From Ignelater luminosus (lineage: Eukaryota; Arthropoda; Insecta; Coleoptera; Elateridae), in assembly GCA_011009095.1 (NCBI GenBank), contig VTPC01000654.1:19766-83765 (forward strand): 64,000 bases of DNA, in the 5' to 3' direction. The translations under genes were made by a program, and so were the position numbers. Positions 22,941 through 36,400 of the stretch are shown here, one piece after another. A model generated the notes under the pieces. That model saw only the letters and a program-made list of their open reading frames with translations, was not told the DNA's origin and made no database searches. The stretch's first letter is position 1, and every line of letters starts with the position of its first letter.

Positions 22941-25010
22941 TTGCTGAGAAGTACTATGAAAACAATTGGAAGATGTATGTACTGTTTACAACTTTCAAAA
23001 AGCGTTTGGTAGCATCAAAAGACAAAAAATATTTAAAAGATTAACAGAGATACAAATACTAAACAAAATTGTAAGAATGGTAGGAGTAACAATGGACAAC
23101 TCCAAGACAGGAATACGAAACAAACATTCAGAAATGAAGGCGTCAAAGAGACATGCTATCTGTACTTTTATTCAACCTAGCATTAGAATCGGTAATGCAA
23201 AAAGTACAATTAACAAGAGCTATCATAATAGCAATATCTGAATAAATAAATGCATTTGCAGATGGATGGAGTTCAAAATGATGTCACGAAGCCATATGCT
23301 AGTTAACTTGCATTATCGAATGGCTACAGCTGCATGTAATAGATTGGACATAATTTTATTAACATGAAAATTATTACTATCTCAAGCACGCAGCATTGTT
23401 GTTGATTATATTTCATGTCATTATCAGTACAATCTTTTTTATATAAATAATTATCTCAGTTATACTTGTAATAACCTTCAAATTTAGATATGAACTCAAT
23501 AGCTTGATGAATATTTTTCTTTGTAACTTACAAATGATGTAGATCGTTTACTGTAATGGTGTAGTTAAGTACATTCTTTTAAGTTATTGAGTTTCAATCC
23601 TTAATTATCTTTTACATTCCCTAAATAAATTTAATTCTGAAATCTGAAAGAAATCATAATAAATTCTTTGTTTTGTATTATAAAATAGTTCATTACAGAA
23701 AATAATCAAAAAATACCTAACAAATCAGCTGTAGTAGGTATATTCTAACAGTACAAATATTAAACTTATATGTAACAGTTTTAGTACGACTGTCACAATA
23801 TTTTTTTTATTTTTTTTAGCATGTTTTATCGAGGATAACTTGAGTTCACATTGTAATGTCTAAAGTATATTATAAACTCTATTATGCAATGCATATACCA
23901 AGTTTGACTAAACAACTCTATTGGAAGAGATATAAAAGAAATGAACATAATATCAATTGGTGATGGAAAGCTTGAAGTGGTCAAAACGTCCAACTACTTG
24001 GGAATTATATTCAAGTATAGTGGAGACATGCAGCTACAGATAAAAAAAATAGATGAAGGTAGCCTTTTCTGTACATAAATTATTAACATCAAAGTAATAA
24101 ATAAAAACACAAAATTAAGAATTTACAAAACCATTGTGAGACCCAACAATTATATATGGAAGCAAAGCAATCAGAAAGACAACATAGACAGACTAAAAAT
24201 TAGAAACAAAAATATTTGGGCCAACTCAAATAAATGAAAACATGTAGTTAAGTAAATACGTCTACAAGCTAGAACATCTTATAAACTTAGGATGTAGATA
24301 GTCTATCAAGAGTTAATCGTAAAAAGCATGGACAGTTTGTGTTTGCATTTTATGCATCAAAAGGATGTTAAGATTAATGAACTTATCATTTATTTAAAAT
24401 TAATAAAATTTCTTATTTTGTTTTACTTTGAACATTGTATTTCAATCGTGTCAATCCTACTAATAATATAAAATTACTTTTAAAAATGCAAAATCAAACT
24501 TAATGCCACTAGCCGGCATATCTTTATTAAGCAATAAACACATTTGGTATACAGCAGACCACTTTGAATATTCGGCCGTGTTCGCTTCTACTCAGATTGT
24601 ATTCACGCGATTGACAGGTTCATCGCTGTTACTTACAGGTGCATTCTATAAGCAAACAACCAATTTATGCGTATATTAAACATGCATTTCTCTTTGTGCT
24701 TCGTACGGTAAACGACTCTTTTGGACTAAAAATGTCCTAAGTATACTTATAAATCATAAAAATATAATTAAATTAATCAAAATACAAAGAATAAAGTGGT
24801 ACAGATATTATCAACAGAGTGAAAAGAACTAGAACTACAAGAAAAATTACTGAATGGAGTAACACATAACATGAGACCTAGAGAAGATATACTAAATGTT
24901 ATAAATTGGGAAATAAAAATTAGAAAAAAAAATGACTGACACCAAAACATGGAATAATTTTGCTGAGCAGGCAGTAATCCTACAAGGCTATAAAGCCAGA
25001 AGAAGTAGTT
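22941..25010 (+). pseudogene. Decayed non-LTR (RTE-like) reverse transcriptase
   Basis: Three collinear pieces of one non-LTR element. At 22966-23240 the palm region reads FQKAFGSI where active enzymes have an Asp after VDF and in AFD. At 23940-24250 is the post-palm YLGIIF motif followed by GDMQLQIKK and IYKTIVRP-like sequence. At 24780-25010 is a C-terminal RIKWYR..MTDTKTWNNFAEQA-like region. Frames are broken by stops. The pieces are separated by unrelated AT-rich sequence, including a GC-richer insert at 24520-24720. It resembles the better-preserved relic at 57.3 kb. Confidence 0.65.
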
Positions 25011-25089
25011 TGATCAGCACATGATTGACATGCTGATTGGTTGAATTGAATGTTTGTTCTTAAGACATTGATTTGCATAATAAAACATG

Positions 25090-25620
25090 TCATTGGACAA
25101 CCTTAAACAGAGAATAGAGCATACCTAGCACGTAACTGCTTTGGTGGATAAACAAAGTTTTGTTATTTTTTGTATGGTGTTGTTACTTAAGAAATTCATA
25201 ATTTTAAAGGGCTTTAAATTATTTCTAAATTGTCAGACCATAGACAAAATTAATATTCAAACTTAGAGTATATTTTGTTACATGGCTATGTATGGTAAAA
25301 ACCTTTGTTTTACCTACGACTTTGATGTTTGTGTCCAAAATTTTTACTGCACATTGTCACCACACGCAGCCCGCATAAGCGTACGAAGCATTAGTGCGGT
25401 TTTTGCAAGATTCAACACAACAATTGTACGCCACTGTTTACTGAATTTTGTTCAGTGCGTAGTCACCATGCGTAGAAAAACACGTAACAAAATTTGATTC
25501 CATAAGGTTTTTATACTGCGCCTTCAACAGCTGATTTGAAAAGATCACATGAACGAACTCTATTGAATGTACTGAAACTCAGTTTCTAGCATTCATTCCT
25601 TTTTATTACTGTCAACATTG
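25090..25620. repeat. Dispersed repeat, copy 2
   Basis: Longer copy of the repeat at 3590-3790, sharing GCTTTGGTGGATAAACAAAG at 25139-25158 and CACATGAACGAACTCTATT at about 25545. The interior is GC-richer (ACACGCAGCCCGCATAAGCG) and is flanked by GTAACAAAAT / TTTTGTTAC inverted motifs (about 25273 and 25485), suggesting a TIR element. Confidence 0.5.
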
Positions 25621-27446
25621 TGCAAATGGGATATAGAAACTATAGAATGTATTACATGCTATGGTGTGGATTTGATTTTGTGTTTTGGTTAAGGTTATGA
25701 TTAGATTTATTTGAAATGAGTCAATTCAAAAATTAAATAAATTTTTTTAAAGATTTCTTGAATTCATTCAGATAATGTATCACCACAGTTTATAGTATTT
25801 CAAGCTATTGTATAAACAAACCAAAAATGAAAACTTCTAAGTAATAAGAACCATGCTAGTTCGAATTTTGAAAATAGACTGTTGATGACAGCATGACTAA
25901 ACTCCATGGTGCATTCAAATATATTGTAGGGATGGAATGATATAATCGTTTGTCTCACACAGTAGCACACCACATTATAATTGTGAATCAATGCAGAATG
26001 TTGTCCTAGAAACCTGTTCTTGCTCCTGATTCACTGGATTTTGTTCTGTGCCTGTGCATATTTTGATAAATAGCTTTTTTCTACAACCATCAAAAAAAGG
26101 TTAGATTTAAGCATCACCAAGGATACGGAAAGTTTATAATTTTTTCACATGGGTGCAAAATATATTTTTACGCCCATGTGTGGTCTGGGCAAAAAATGCC
26201 ATTCTCAAGCGCTACGAAAAAAACACCAATTTCCCGCAATTACTACAAAATAACTATATTAGTTTCTTACTATTGTTACTCAAGAAATATGTATTTTTTT
26301 AAACTTCTACATGAAGATATATATAAAAAATTAAATTTAATTTTAATTTTTTAATAACATTAAAAAAAAAGATCAAAATATGTTTTTTAAACAAATAAAA
26401 AAAAAATTTTAAGGTGCTGCCTGGAAAGACCCCACTTTTATATGCTTAGGTCATAATCAACATGTTAGGGATTAGCATCATCTACATGAAGATTTTATGT
26501 AACATAAAACAAACATCATATGCTTACATTGTTTTAGAGAGAAAAAGATGTACAATTAATAAATATAATTTTTTGTACTAATCATTAAATGCAATGCTGA
26601 AACAAAATATACTACAGTGTTCATGTATACATGTATTGAACCTATCTTTTGAAAAATACCAGAAATCTAATATACTGGCACTTTTTATTATTATCCGCTT
26701 CAGAAATTTGTCAGTACGATATTAAACCATGCACAACAGAGTAAAGCCATTTCAATTAGCATGTTTATACTCATACTTAATGTTGCAAAAAATTAAAAAA
26801 TTCCCAATTAATTCAAGAATCTTGAATTTTTTCAACCTTGATTTTGACATAAAACTCATGTGTAGGATACCTGAAATACTTACTTTGTAGTGGAAAGGTT
26901 CAAAAGGCAAAATTTCCAATTGAAACTACTACAATTAAACGTTTTTCTAAATTACAGTGAAATGAAATCATTAATTAGTAGTATGCTTCAGTATACAAAC
27001 GTTTGATCATGCTTCACGCTGCTTCATCGCAATTAAATAACTCAGTTTACAATACATGTCAATTTCTTAAAATTATATGGATAGTTTTCTCCTTTTCCAA
27101 CACCTATAATATTTGCATTCTGATTTCTTCAGTTTGTGTGTTTTATAATTTTTATTTCATTTAATATTTTACTATATGAATGAATCAAATAAAAACTGCA
27201 AAAACCAATATCATAAATTAATAAAACTGATTTCTTTCTGTTAATAATCAACTTAATTTAAAACTACACAAAAATTAAACTCATTTTTTTTTTTGGCACA
27301 CTATATTTTATTTTGCATAAAAACTGAAATCATAGTATTTACTAACAGAATAATCAACCCACCTTAAATTATTTATTTCAATTCCCCACTGGCCATACAA
27401 TACTCTCTTTATAAATGCTTACAAAAATTTTGATATCCATTACTTA
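25621..27446. other. Intergenic, nothing firm
   Basis: AT-rich. The only structure seen is a 35-nt near-perfect palindrome at 26146-26180 (CACATGGGTG...CGCCCATGTG). Poly-A/T tracts around 26310-26400 may be a retroposon tail. The lower part should hold the 3' UTR of the GRASP gene. Confidence 0.35.
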
Positions 27447-28890
27447 TTAGCTAAGTGTAGTAGTCGTATTGGATAATAATTGTTGTGCAGATTGTGCCGC
27501 AATTGTTGGATCAAAAAGCAATGGCGTAGTGTGTGACGGTTCTAAATTAGAAACTGACGGCACATTAAAAGGATTAGTTTGAAAATTTGTTGGTGCAGCA
27601 GTATATTGGAAAGCACCTGCAGTTGAAGGGGTGAAAAACTGTGGATTAATAGAAGCAGATGTTATATTATGTGTACTTAATGGTGGTGCAATTCCACTTG
27701 TTGAGAATATTGGAGGAGCACTAAACTGAGGGGCTGACGCTTTTGTAATTGACGGTATAGGAGGGACATTACTAGCTAAAGTACTTCCATAATTGTAATT
27801 TTGTTGAGAAGTAGGTGCAAAGGTAGGTGCTGCGGGGGTATAGATTACTGGTGCTGTTGCATTTAAAGTTGGAGTGGAATCAGAGAAAAACAATGCTGCA
27901 GAAGGTAAAGTTGTTGAAGAAGCTGCAGAAGCTAAAGGTTGGGGGGGATTTATTAAAGTTTGATTTGAAGATTGAACTGGAGGGGCATATGTTTGAGAAG
28001 TATATAGAGGCATGGTCACTGATATCGGTGCAGAACTTGTGGACACATTTGTTAGAGATGGATAGACTGGACTACTATCGGTTTTTATAACCGTGTTATA
28101 GGATGGTGGCATGTCACTGTATGGTTTAACAGATGGAATATGAGCAGGAGGTGGAGCACTTCTAATAGGAATGCGGTGTAGGTAACCATAACCTATACCA
28201 CATCCTAGACTACCTTCACCACCCCAACCTCTATGTGGAGTAATTGTTACTTCCCTACAACAATCATCTGCACTATTATAGACATATAATTTAAGACTTC
28301 TAGCTTCATGAGCTTCTATAAGTGCAAATAAATCTTCACTTTCATGTAATACAGAATCAGCTCCAATTATATAATCAGTAAATGAGCGTAAACCTGCAAG
28401 TTCTGCTGGAGAACTGGGATGCACTTCTAATACATGCCAAACATTTTCATTAGCACCTTCAAAAGAACAAAATCGTATGCTAACGCCTAACAAACCTTGC
28501 CCTCCCCAATTTTCACTTGGCTCTATGGTGACACTACGTACAGTTTGCGTTTTGCTACTATATACGGTCATAGGGAGTTGTTTACCTTTAAAATAATAAT
28601 ATTAAAAATTCATACAAGTACATACTACAAGAACACTTACCCACACCATTTCGCAGTACTTGTTTTAAAGTTTCATTGTCTTGATCTAATCGCGTGCCGT
28701 TAATAGCAATAATAAAATCAAAAAATGCTTGTAAACCAGCTCTACTACCTGGAGAGTCTTCTTGAACCTGGTAGGTATTATTGTAAAATATACGTGTACA
28801 AAAATTAAAATACAGATTATAACTTACCCGTAAAACATGATAGCCTTCTGTTCCACCCCCTGGAACATCTACACTATTTGCATTTCCCAT
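27447..28890 (-). CDS. Grasp65: Golgi reassembly-stacking protein (GRASP55/65)
   Basis: Three exons (28828-28890, 28641-28767, 27447-28585) encode about 442 residues. Residues 1-6 (MGNANS) form an N-myristoylation signal that anchors GRASP to Golgi membranes. Two PDZ-like domains follow: [12 protein letters not shown] and [15 protein letters not shown] in the first; [26 protein letters not shown] and YIIGADSV in the second, ending GYGYLHRIP. The remaining C-terminal half is a Ser/Pro/Thr-rich regulatory region, the usual target of mitotic kinases. Length is close to human GORASP2 (452). GRASPs link Golgi cisternae and help unconventional secretion. Splice sites join the PDZ1 motif without gaps. 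Confidence 0.95.
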
Positions 28891-29419
28891 ATTTATTTCG
28901 GGTTTAAAATTACGTGGCACCTTTTGAAAATCATAACCACAACGCAAAACTGTCACTTTTCAATTCATATGTGACATTTTATACTTCTCTGACGCTAGCA
29001 AGAAATTACGGTCAACAAATAAATACATTCATGCCAACTTTAAGTTGTTAACTTATTTGAGTTTACAGAACAGCTGTAAACACGTATATCTAGGGAAAAT
29101 GCTTTTCCACGAAAGATTGCAACGCTGTCGATTCAGATGTACAGGGTGTGTTTAAGTTTACTTCTCAAAATAGTTATTATTTTATTGTACAAAGCGACCT
29201 AAAAGAAATCTTATAGAGGTCGACTTTGAAATTAAAAACGCACGTTGGCGCTTGACATATGATATAAACATAGTTTAATAAATGGCAATATTAACTGTCC
29301 AATTGTGTGGTTATCTTTTGAAACTACTTTAAACACTCACCACCTTCAAATTGACCAGCAGTACGGAAATATGCTTTCAATAAATAGATTTTTTTGTTCT
29401 TAACATTATTTTTTTATAA

Positions 29420-31390
29420 ATTCCACAAAATTTTAAACCAAAAAGGCAATTTTAAACAAACTTTTAATAAAGTATTTGATAAGACTTTGACAATGCACAT
29501 CAATTTTAAGTTAGAGAATTAATGTATAAATTTGATTTTATACAGCAGTAAACGCAAAACTTTTGAAACGTACTATTGACCAATCAAAACTACGTTGATG
29601 CGCCAACAAAATTTGATTAGTTAATAGCAACACCAAGGTAGTGTTGGTTAGTGTGCCTTGATATTGTTTTATTAAATGTCATTTGTTTAATAGGTAGAGT
29701 GTGGCCACACTTGTCAAACAAGAGAGAAAAAAATATACGTTAGCTCTCTACTCGTACGGCGAGTGTAAAGGATAGAATAAGAATTTACTATTAAGATTTT
29801 TCTTCTTTTCTTTACACTCACAGTACGAGCAGAGAGCTAACGTATATCTCTGTCTCTCTTGTTTGACAAGCGTGGCCACACTCTAGCTATTAAAAAAATG
29901 ATATTTAATAAAACAATACCAAGGCACACTAGTGTTGGTTAATAGTTAACACTGATAGACAGTACTACAATACAAGGTCACTGTTATCATGTATTTTGAT
30001 TGGTTGATGGTATCTTATCGAATCTTTAAAACGAAGGCCCTATTTATACTATTTCTGAGCATGATGAGACGTTTATGATGATGATAAACACTACAAGAGA
30101 GTGCTAAGCTTAAATAATAAATACCAACAATAAGAATCTTATAGTTCCATCATGTGGAACTTTCTCATTTAAAATTTGAAGAAATTTGAAAATGTTTTAA
30201 AATAATAAAATGTCCAATTTTGTTATTAAACCGATGCGATTGTGACTGACCATACGTATGGAATATTGCTGCATTGTACGAGATTTTTATAAAACGTTCA
30301 GTACGTAGAACCTGCAAAATGTATAGCATCGCATTGTTTTGGATGACTTTATTCATATTGGCATGTTATAAATTCATTTTTAATTGCATTTAAATGACGT
30401 ACCACACAGTACGCAATGCGAAAACTTTTAGGTACTTATCGACAAACAAAACTACATGTTGTTAATTGTAAAATGTTGATGTGGTGCGGAGATTTACCCA
30501 GAGTATATTCTATAATACATATAGTTTTTCTGTGAATTGTTAATGCTAGTGTTATAATTCATGTTTTGTAAAAACTAAATCAAAAATGATACTAAAAAAG
30601 AGGTAATAATATAAACAATGGTAGTAGCACCTAATAACTAAATTTTGCGGCGACATGTGGTTGGGTCAGATGAACGTTCGTGATTACAACAATCTGCTAT
30701 AGTCGCTCTATTAAAATAACAAAACACCATATTTTAGTAGGTCTTACATAAAATTTATGAAAAAAAAATAGAAAGCAATTAAACAAGATTTTACATATTG
30801 ATATAAAACATACGGGAAGGGGGGGGCTTATACTCATATCAAATAACGCCACAATAATAGCATTTGCGGTCCGTAAATCTTTTAAACTATCTTTTTATTT
30901 TTATTTTTAATTTTTATTATAACTGCAATTCAAATACGTTTTAAACTTAGTAATGATCCACACATCTCGGAAAAGTTTCACATAATGGAATGGTGAGATT
31001 CTTGTTACTGATATTCACTATTTAAGCTTAGCAAACCTTATACAGTGTTTAGCATCACCGTAAACGCCTCATCATGGTCAGAAATGTCGTAAATAAGATC
31101 TTCGTTTTAAAAATTCAAAAGTATACCATTGACCAATCAGAATACATAATTACAATGACCTTGCAGTGTACTTGTGAATCAGTTTTAACTATTGACCAAT
31201 GAAATTTTGTTGTTGCGTCGATCTGCCTTTCGATTGGTCACTGCTACGCTTCAAAGTTTTAAACTTTGTTAATTTATTTTGCATTCATTGTTGTATAAAA
31301 CTGAATTTTCTGAAATCTTATACATTAATCTTTTTATAACAACTTAAACTTGTAAAACTATCCAAAAACGCCAATTGTGGAATTTCCCCA
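29420..31390. mobile_element. Large inverted-repeat element
   Basis: Arms of about 650 bp (29.5-30.17 kb, including a later insertion) and 370 bp (30.97-31.34 kb) match in inverse orientation at roughly 75-80%. Paired landmarks: TTGACCAATCAAAACTACG (about 29577) with the inverse at about 31215; GATGATGAGACGTTTA-like at about 30058 with the inverse at about 31070; CTAAGCTTAAATA at about 30105 with the inverse at about 31022. The 0.8-kb centre has no ORF. Probably an old foldback or TIR transposon; ends are not resolved. Confidence 0.6.
29651..29929. mobile_element. Foldback MITE with 12-bp target duplication
   Basis: A 279-bp, almost fully palindromic element with ends GTGTGCCTTG / AAGGCACAC and arms of roughly 125 bp at about 90% identity, including AGTGTGGCCAC, GACAAG/CTTGTC and TACGTTAGCTCTCT. 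It is flanked by a perfect 12-bp repeat TAGTGTTGGTTA at 29639-29650 and 29930-29941. It sits inside the left arm of the larger inverted repeat, so it is the younger insertion. Confidence 0.85.
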
Positions 31391-33283
31391 ATACATCAAT
31401 GGACTCACATCACAGATTAAATAAGGGTTAGATATTTCACTCCCTATTCCACCAATGTTTCCATTTTTTGTCTCTGCACATTTACATTTGCAGCTCTGGG
31501 AGTTTACCACGCCTACTCGTTTACGCGCGTTTTATGAAAAGTGCATACCACGCTGTGCTGCTTGCGCAGTACATGTCAAAATAGCAAGCTCTGGGAGTTG
31601 CTTTGAGAGAGAAAGCAATAGAATCCACAAATTTGTCGAAGTGTAGTGTTGGGCAGGATATGCTTTCAAAGTTTAAACTGAGTTTGTAAGAGGTACCTTA
31701 TTATTTTTTTGAGCCAGTACAATGTCCCACTTCAAATGAGGCGAGGCGGGCGAGTGTAGATAGCGAAAGTAGGATGACGTAAGTACTGGACACGTCGGCC
31801 CCCGCCTCACGTCGCGTAGTTTTTAAGTTTACAAGACATTTTTGTCCAATACAACTATCTCTTTCATTCGTCCGCATGGTTCGCAACATTCGCAACGCAA
31901 GGCGATCGCGACTCAAAACATTATCAGGATATTTCTTTTCAAGTGAGACATTTTACAAAAGTGAACCGTTGGTTCAATTTTCTGTCATGTACGGGACCAG
32001 GGCCGGCTGAAAGTTTTGAGGGGCCCTTAAAATAAAAAAAAGAAGAAACACACTGCTTTTTCAGACATAGTCTAATTTGTTTATTTTGAATATTTAGAAA
32101 AAATTATAAATTTTATTTGTTCTGAACATATTGATATAAAGAATTATTTTTCTCTCAGACGCAGGGTCCTAGCAAGCGCGGGGCCTGCAAACCCGGCTTT
32201 CCAGCCGGCCCTGTACGGGACAACTGTACTGCCTCTTGTAAGTCCTACTCAACACTATGGAAGTGAAACATCTGACTCTTATTTAAATCGGTTAAGACGG
32301 CAAGATGCCCTCTCAATACCTATACTAAAATGTCGTTTAAGAGAAAACGCATAACTAATTAAGGAAATGAAATAACAATGCTTTTTTAAACATAACAAAA
32401 TAATTTGATGAACTATGTTTCCTTTGTTGTATATTATTAATATCTGGTAGACTATCTTAATTACTAATTCATAAACTATTAGATAATTAATATGAATTAT
32501 TGTTAGAAGTAAATGTTATGGGTGAAAAATAATACAACGCAAACATCTTACTTATCTTAAAAATCTATTTCCAGTTTAGTGCAGGGTGCTAATTATTATC
32601 GTAATTATAATATACGTTTTTTGCAATGCTTACAATTGAAATTTTTGAAACCCAATAGGCAACCCTTTCTACATCTTTTTTCTATCCTTATCTTAAGCAT
32701 TTTCTTTCCTGCGTATTATCTATTGTAGTAACCTTTCATTATATACCAAATTATTTTTTCTCTACGGGATTAAGCTGTTCTTGACGTGAATAGGTCTGTC
32801 AACGTCTGCGTCCCTCAGAAACTTCCTAAACTGGTGCTTAGCGCTCTTAAATCTCTGGTCAATCTGTGATCTGTGCTTACAGCGCTCACATATCACAATG
32901 TTGCCATGTTGCTTTTAACATACGAAAAAATGGGAAGAATAGTCGAATACTCTTCGCATTTGTATGTGGTTATGGTGATATGATGGAGCCAGCAGTGGTC
33001 ATCGACGTGATTTAGTACAAATAAATATTTTTTTTAAATTTTTTTCTCACGTGTAGCTACTTTATCGTAAAGACAAAATTAACCGTGTTAAGTAGTATAT
33101 TCATCAGTAAGAAATAAACGACATTATAAACAATGGAATATTTACGAACTAGCAAATGAATGACATTTCTTTGTTAAATTTGTTCAAAATTCCTGTGTTT
33201 AAAAGTCTATTTTTACCATTTACATTTTTAATTTAATGTTAAACTGCGCAGCAGTAATATGCAACGCATGCATTTAAACAAAG
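31391..33283. other. GRASP-Atg9 intergenic region
   Basis: A 2-kb spacer. At 31490-31930 it is CpG-richer, with AGCTCTGGGAGTT directly repeated at 31493 and 31589 and inverted GC-rich blocks GAGGCGAGGCGGG / CCCCCGCCTCACG, likely another nonautonomous element. At 31998-32213 is a hAT MITE. At 32790-33010 the sequence is GC-richer and is the best candidate for the Atg9 promoter. Confidence 0.4.
31998..32213. mobile_element. Nonautonomous hAT MITE (CAGGGCCGGCTG ends)
   Basis: A 216-bp element with termini CAGGGCCGGCTGAAAG / CTTTCCAGCCGGCCCTG, flanked by a perfect 8-bp duplication TACGGGAC (31990-31997 and 32214-32221). The ends are GC-rich, the core AT-rich and noncoding. The structure is diagnostic for hAT. 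Confidence 0.92.
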
Positions 33284-33479
33284 GTAAATGAAATTTGTAT
33301 TTTGTTTTTCTTTGTTGTACTAACAAATCAGCTGATTACAATAATATTAATCAGCTGCAGATACACACTGATATGGTCTTATGTAAACAAAAAAGTACTT
33401 CACTTATCAAGATAGGAGGATTAGCCATAAAAAATAATGTTTCATTTTTTATAGCACAAAATCAGAAAACAAGGTGAAA

Positions 33480-36400
33480 ATGCAGAGTTACGCAGCTTTG
33501 CAAGAAGGTAGTGAACCAGAGGAGAGTGGAGTATTAATTCATGTAGTCGAATCATCTCGATCAAGATGGAATCACATCGAAGATTTAGATTCGTTCTTTT
33601 CAAGAATGTATCGTTACCATCAACATAGTGGTTTTTATGTTATGATGGTAGAAGAAATTTTAGAATTATTTGAATTTGTATTTGTTGTATTTTTGGGAAT
33701 AATTATACTTCATGGCATAGATTACGTTTTTGTGTTTGGAGATAAATCGCAAGAGCCAAAGGTAAATAAACTAAGTAAAGTAATAAAAGATTAATTAATT
33801 TTTATTCATTTTTCAGATATCGATAGAGGATTTATTCTATCGACCTAGCCAATGGCTTAGTAGTTGTGGGTGGGTCACTTATCTAATATTAGTAATTGTT
33901 GTAATTGTATGGGTGCTTCGACTATTCCGTGGAATTTACCATATGTTTTATTATTGGGACATCAAGCAATTTTATAATTCAGCTTTAAATATTGATGATT
34001 CACAACTTAGTAACTTAACTTGGCATGAAGTTCAGACCAGAGTTCGTGCTGTGCAGTTAGAACAACAAATGTGTATTCACAAAAGAGAACTTAGTGAGTT
34101 AGATATTTATCATCGTATTTTGCGTCAACAGAATTATTTTGTTGCAATGGCAAATAAACGGTTACTACCACCACGATTACAAGTACCTCTTATTGGGGAA
34201 GTTGTATATTGGACAAGAGGTTTAAGATACAATATGCAGCTACTGTTATTTTGGGGACCATGGGCTCCATTTCAAAATCCTTGGCATTTAAGGGAGGAAT
34301 ACCGTAAACCTAATTTAAGGCATGAGCTGGCGCACAAACTTAGAAGACATATTTTTTGGTTGGCAATTGCTAATGTGCTATTCGCCCCATTTGTACTTTT
34401 ATGGCAAATATTATTTGTAATTTTCAGTTATGCTGAACTTGTTAAAAGAGAACCAGGTAGCCTGGGTATAAGAGGATGGTCATTGTATGGCCGTTTGTAT
34501 TTGCGACATTTTAATGAATTAGAACATGAGTTGGAAGCACGTTTAGCTCGTGCTTATCGCCCAGCAACGCGCTATTTGGCTGGATTTAATTCTCCAATGG
34601 TTACTGTAATAGCACGTGGTGCAGTGTTTACAATTAGTGGAATACTGTTTATACTGGCATATTTAGGTTTTCTTGATCAAGATATACTGAAAGTTTCATA
34701 CTATTTGACCATACTGGCTGTATTTTCAGCCCTTTTTGCATGCTTTCGTGCTTTGATACCAGACGAAACGATGGCTTGGTGTCCTGAAACCCTTCTTACA
34801 AATGTTTTAGCACATACGCATTATCTTCCACCTGGATGGCGTGGACAAGCTCATACTGATCGAGTGCGTAAAGAATTCCAACAATTACTTCAGTATACAT
34901 TTGTTCGTATACTGGAAGGAATATTGAATCCTGTAATGACACCATTTGTTTTACTGACTTACGTCTATCCACGTGCTTTGGATATAGTGGATTTTTTCAG
35001 AAATTTTACTGTGTCTGTGGTAAGTATTTTCTACAATAAGGTTAAAGTATACTTTTGAATTGAATAATGCACCGTACAGATTTCAATAGTAAATTTTTAT
35101 AATAATTATATAAAAAATAATTAGGGGAGCAAAAATTTACTATTGAAATCTGTATGGTGTGTTATTCAACTCTACACCTAATATAATGTATAGGGTGTCA
35201 AGGAAGTATAAACAGTCTGCCATTTGTTTATACTTTGAAATTGAGTTCTGAAACTTGAGATATTGAAATGATATCATATTTGCCATTTCTCAACAGGTGA
35301 AATGTTTAAGGTCACTTCCACTTTTAGTGGAAGTTGTATCAACTTATTTTTTTATAAATAGCATTCTGTATATATTTTTTAATAATCTGATTTTGGTTTA
35401 AATTTTGTTTATGTTGATATGTCATTTGTGATATTTTGTTTTGAGATAACCTCAAAAATGTCTGATTTCCCTAAAATAGGAAGGACATGATTTGACACAT
35501 CTTTTTGATAGTTCTTGTCAACTACCCTGTGTAACAAGATATCAAATTTAAACTAATACATTTTTGATCTTAGACCAGCTAGTCTTAGTTGCACATTAAA
35601 TTTTTTTAGAAATCTTGAAATTAATGTAAAAAATTTGAAACAATAATACTTAATTTTTAGGTTACAGTCTGTAACTAAAGACTATGTACAGCAGTGTAAA
35701 TCCTTAGTTACCACAGAAAAAGTGAGTTTAGAACCATGTAGGGTAGTAGATTTGTAATAAAACATGTTTTCCTTAAAAAAATATGCACTGGTAGAAACAC
35801 CTCTGAACTTATCAATAAAAAGAGTAATTTTGGTAGTGACGAAGTACAGTTAGCAAAGCACGCATCTATAAAGGCTGATTTAAATAAATCGGGGAATCTT
35901 AAGAGTTCTATATAATGTACCAGTTGGGAATAAATATATCTGCTGAAGCAGTCTTTAAGCCTTATATGACTTTTTTCACAATATCCCTTTGTTTTTGACT
36001 TGTCAGTAAAGCAGGATGGCTGCTACATGATTTATTCTCAACCTTTCTGGTGCTATTATACTTCTGTAATATTGTTTGAACAGTGGAACATGCTTTACCA
36101 TCCATATTTGATATTTTACCTAAACTTCTTCTGTCATTTCTCAATTTAACAATTAACTGTTGAATTTCAGTCGAAATTTCTTTTCGTAATGACATTTTAC
36201 TTACCAAGTACGCACTACAGCTTCAGATAAATATGTTTTACTATGATACAAATCTTACCACCCCACATGGTTCTATTATAACTCATTTTTTTTCTGTAGT
36301 AACTAAGGATTTACGCTGCTGTGCATAGACTTTTGTTACAGACTGTATGTGTACTTCATAAACATAATTTGACATATAAAAATGTCTTGTCGGTACATGT

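Noticed and set aside
27827-28090. 87-codon plus-strand ORF
   Set aside because: Antisense shadow of the GRASP Ser/Pro-rich region.
33474-33479. Atg9 start at 33474
   Set aside because: That codon is GTG; the first ATG is at 33480 and gives the conserved MQSYAALQ N-terminus.
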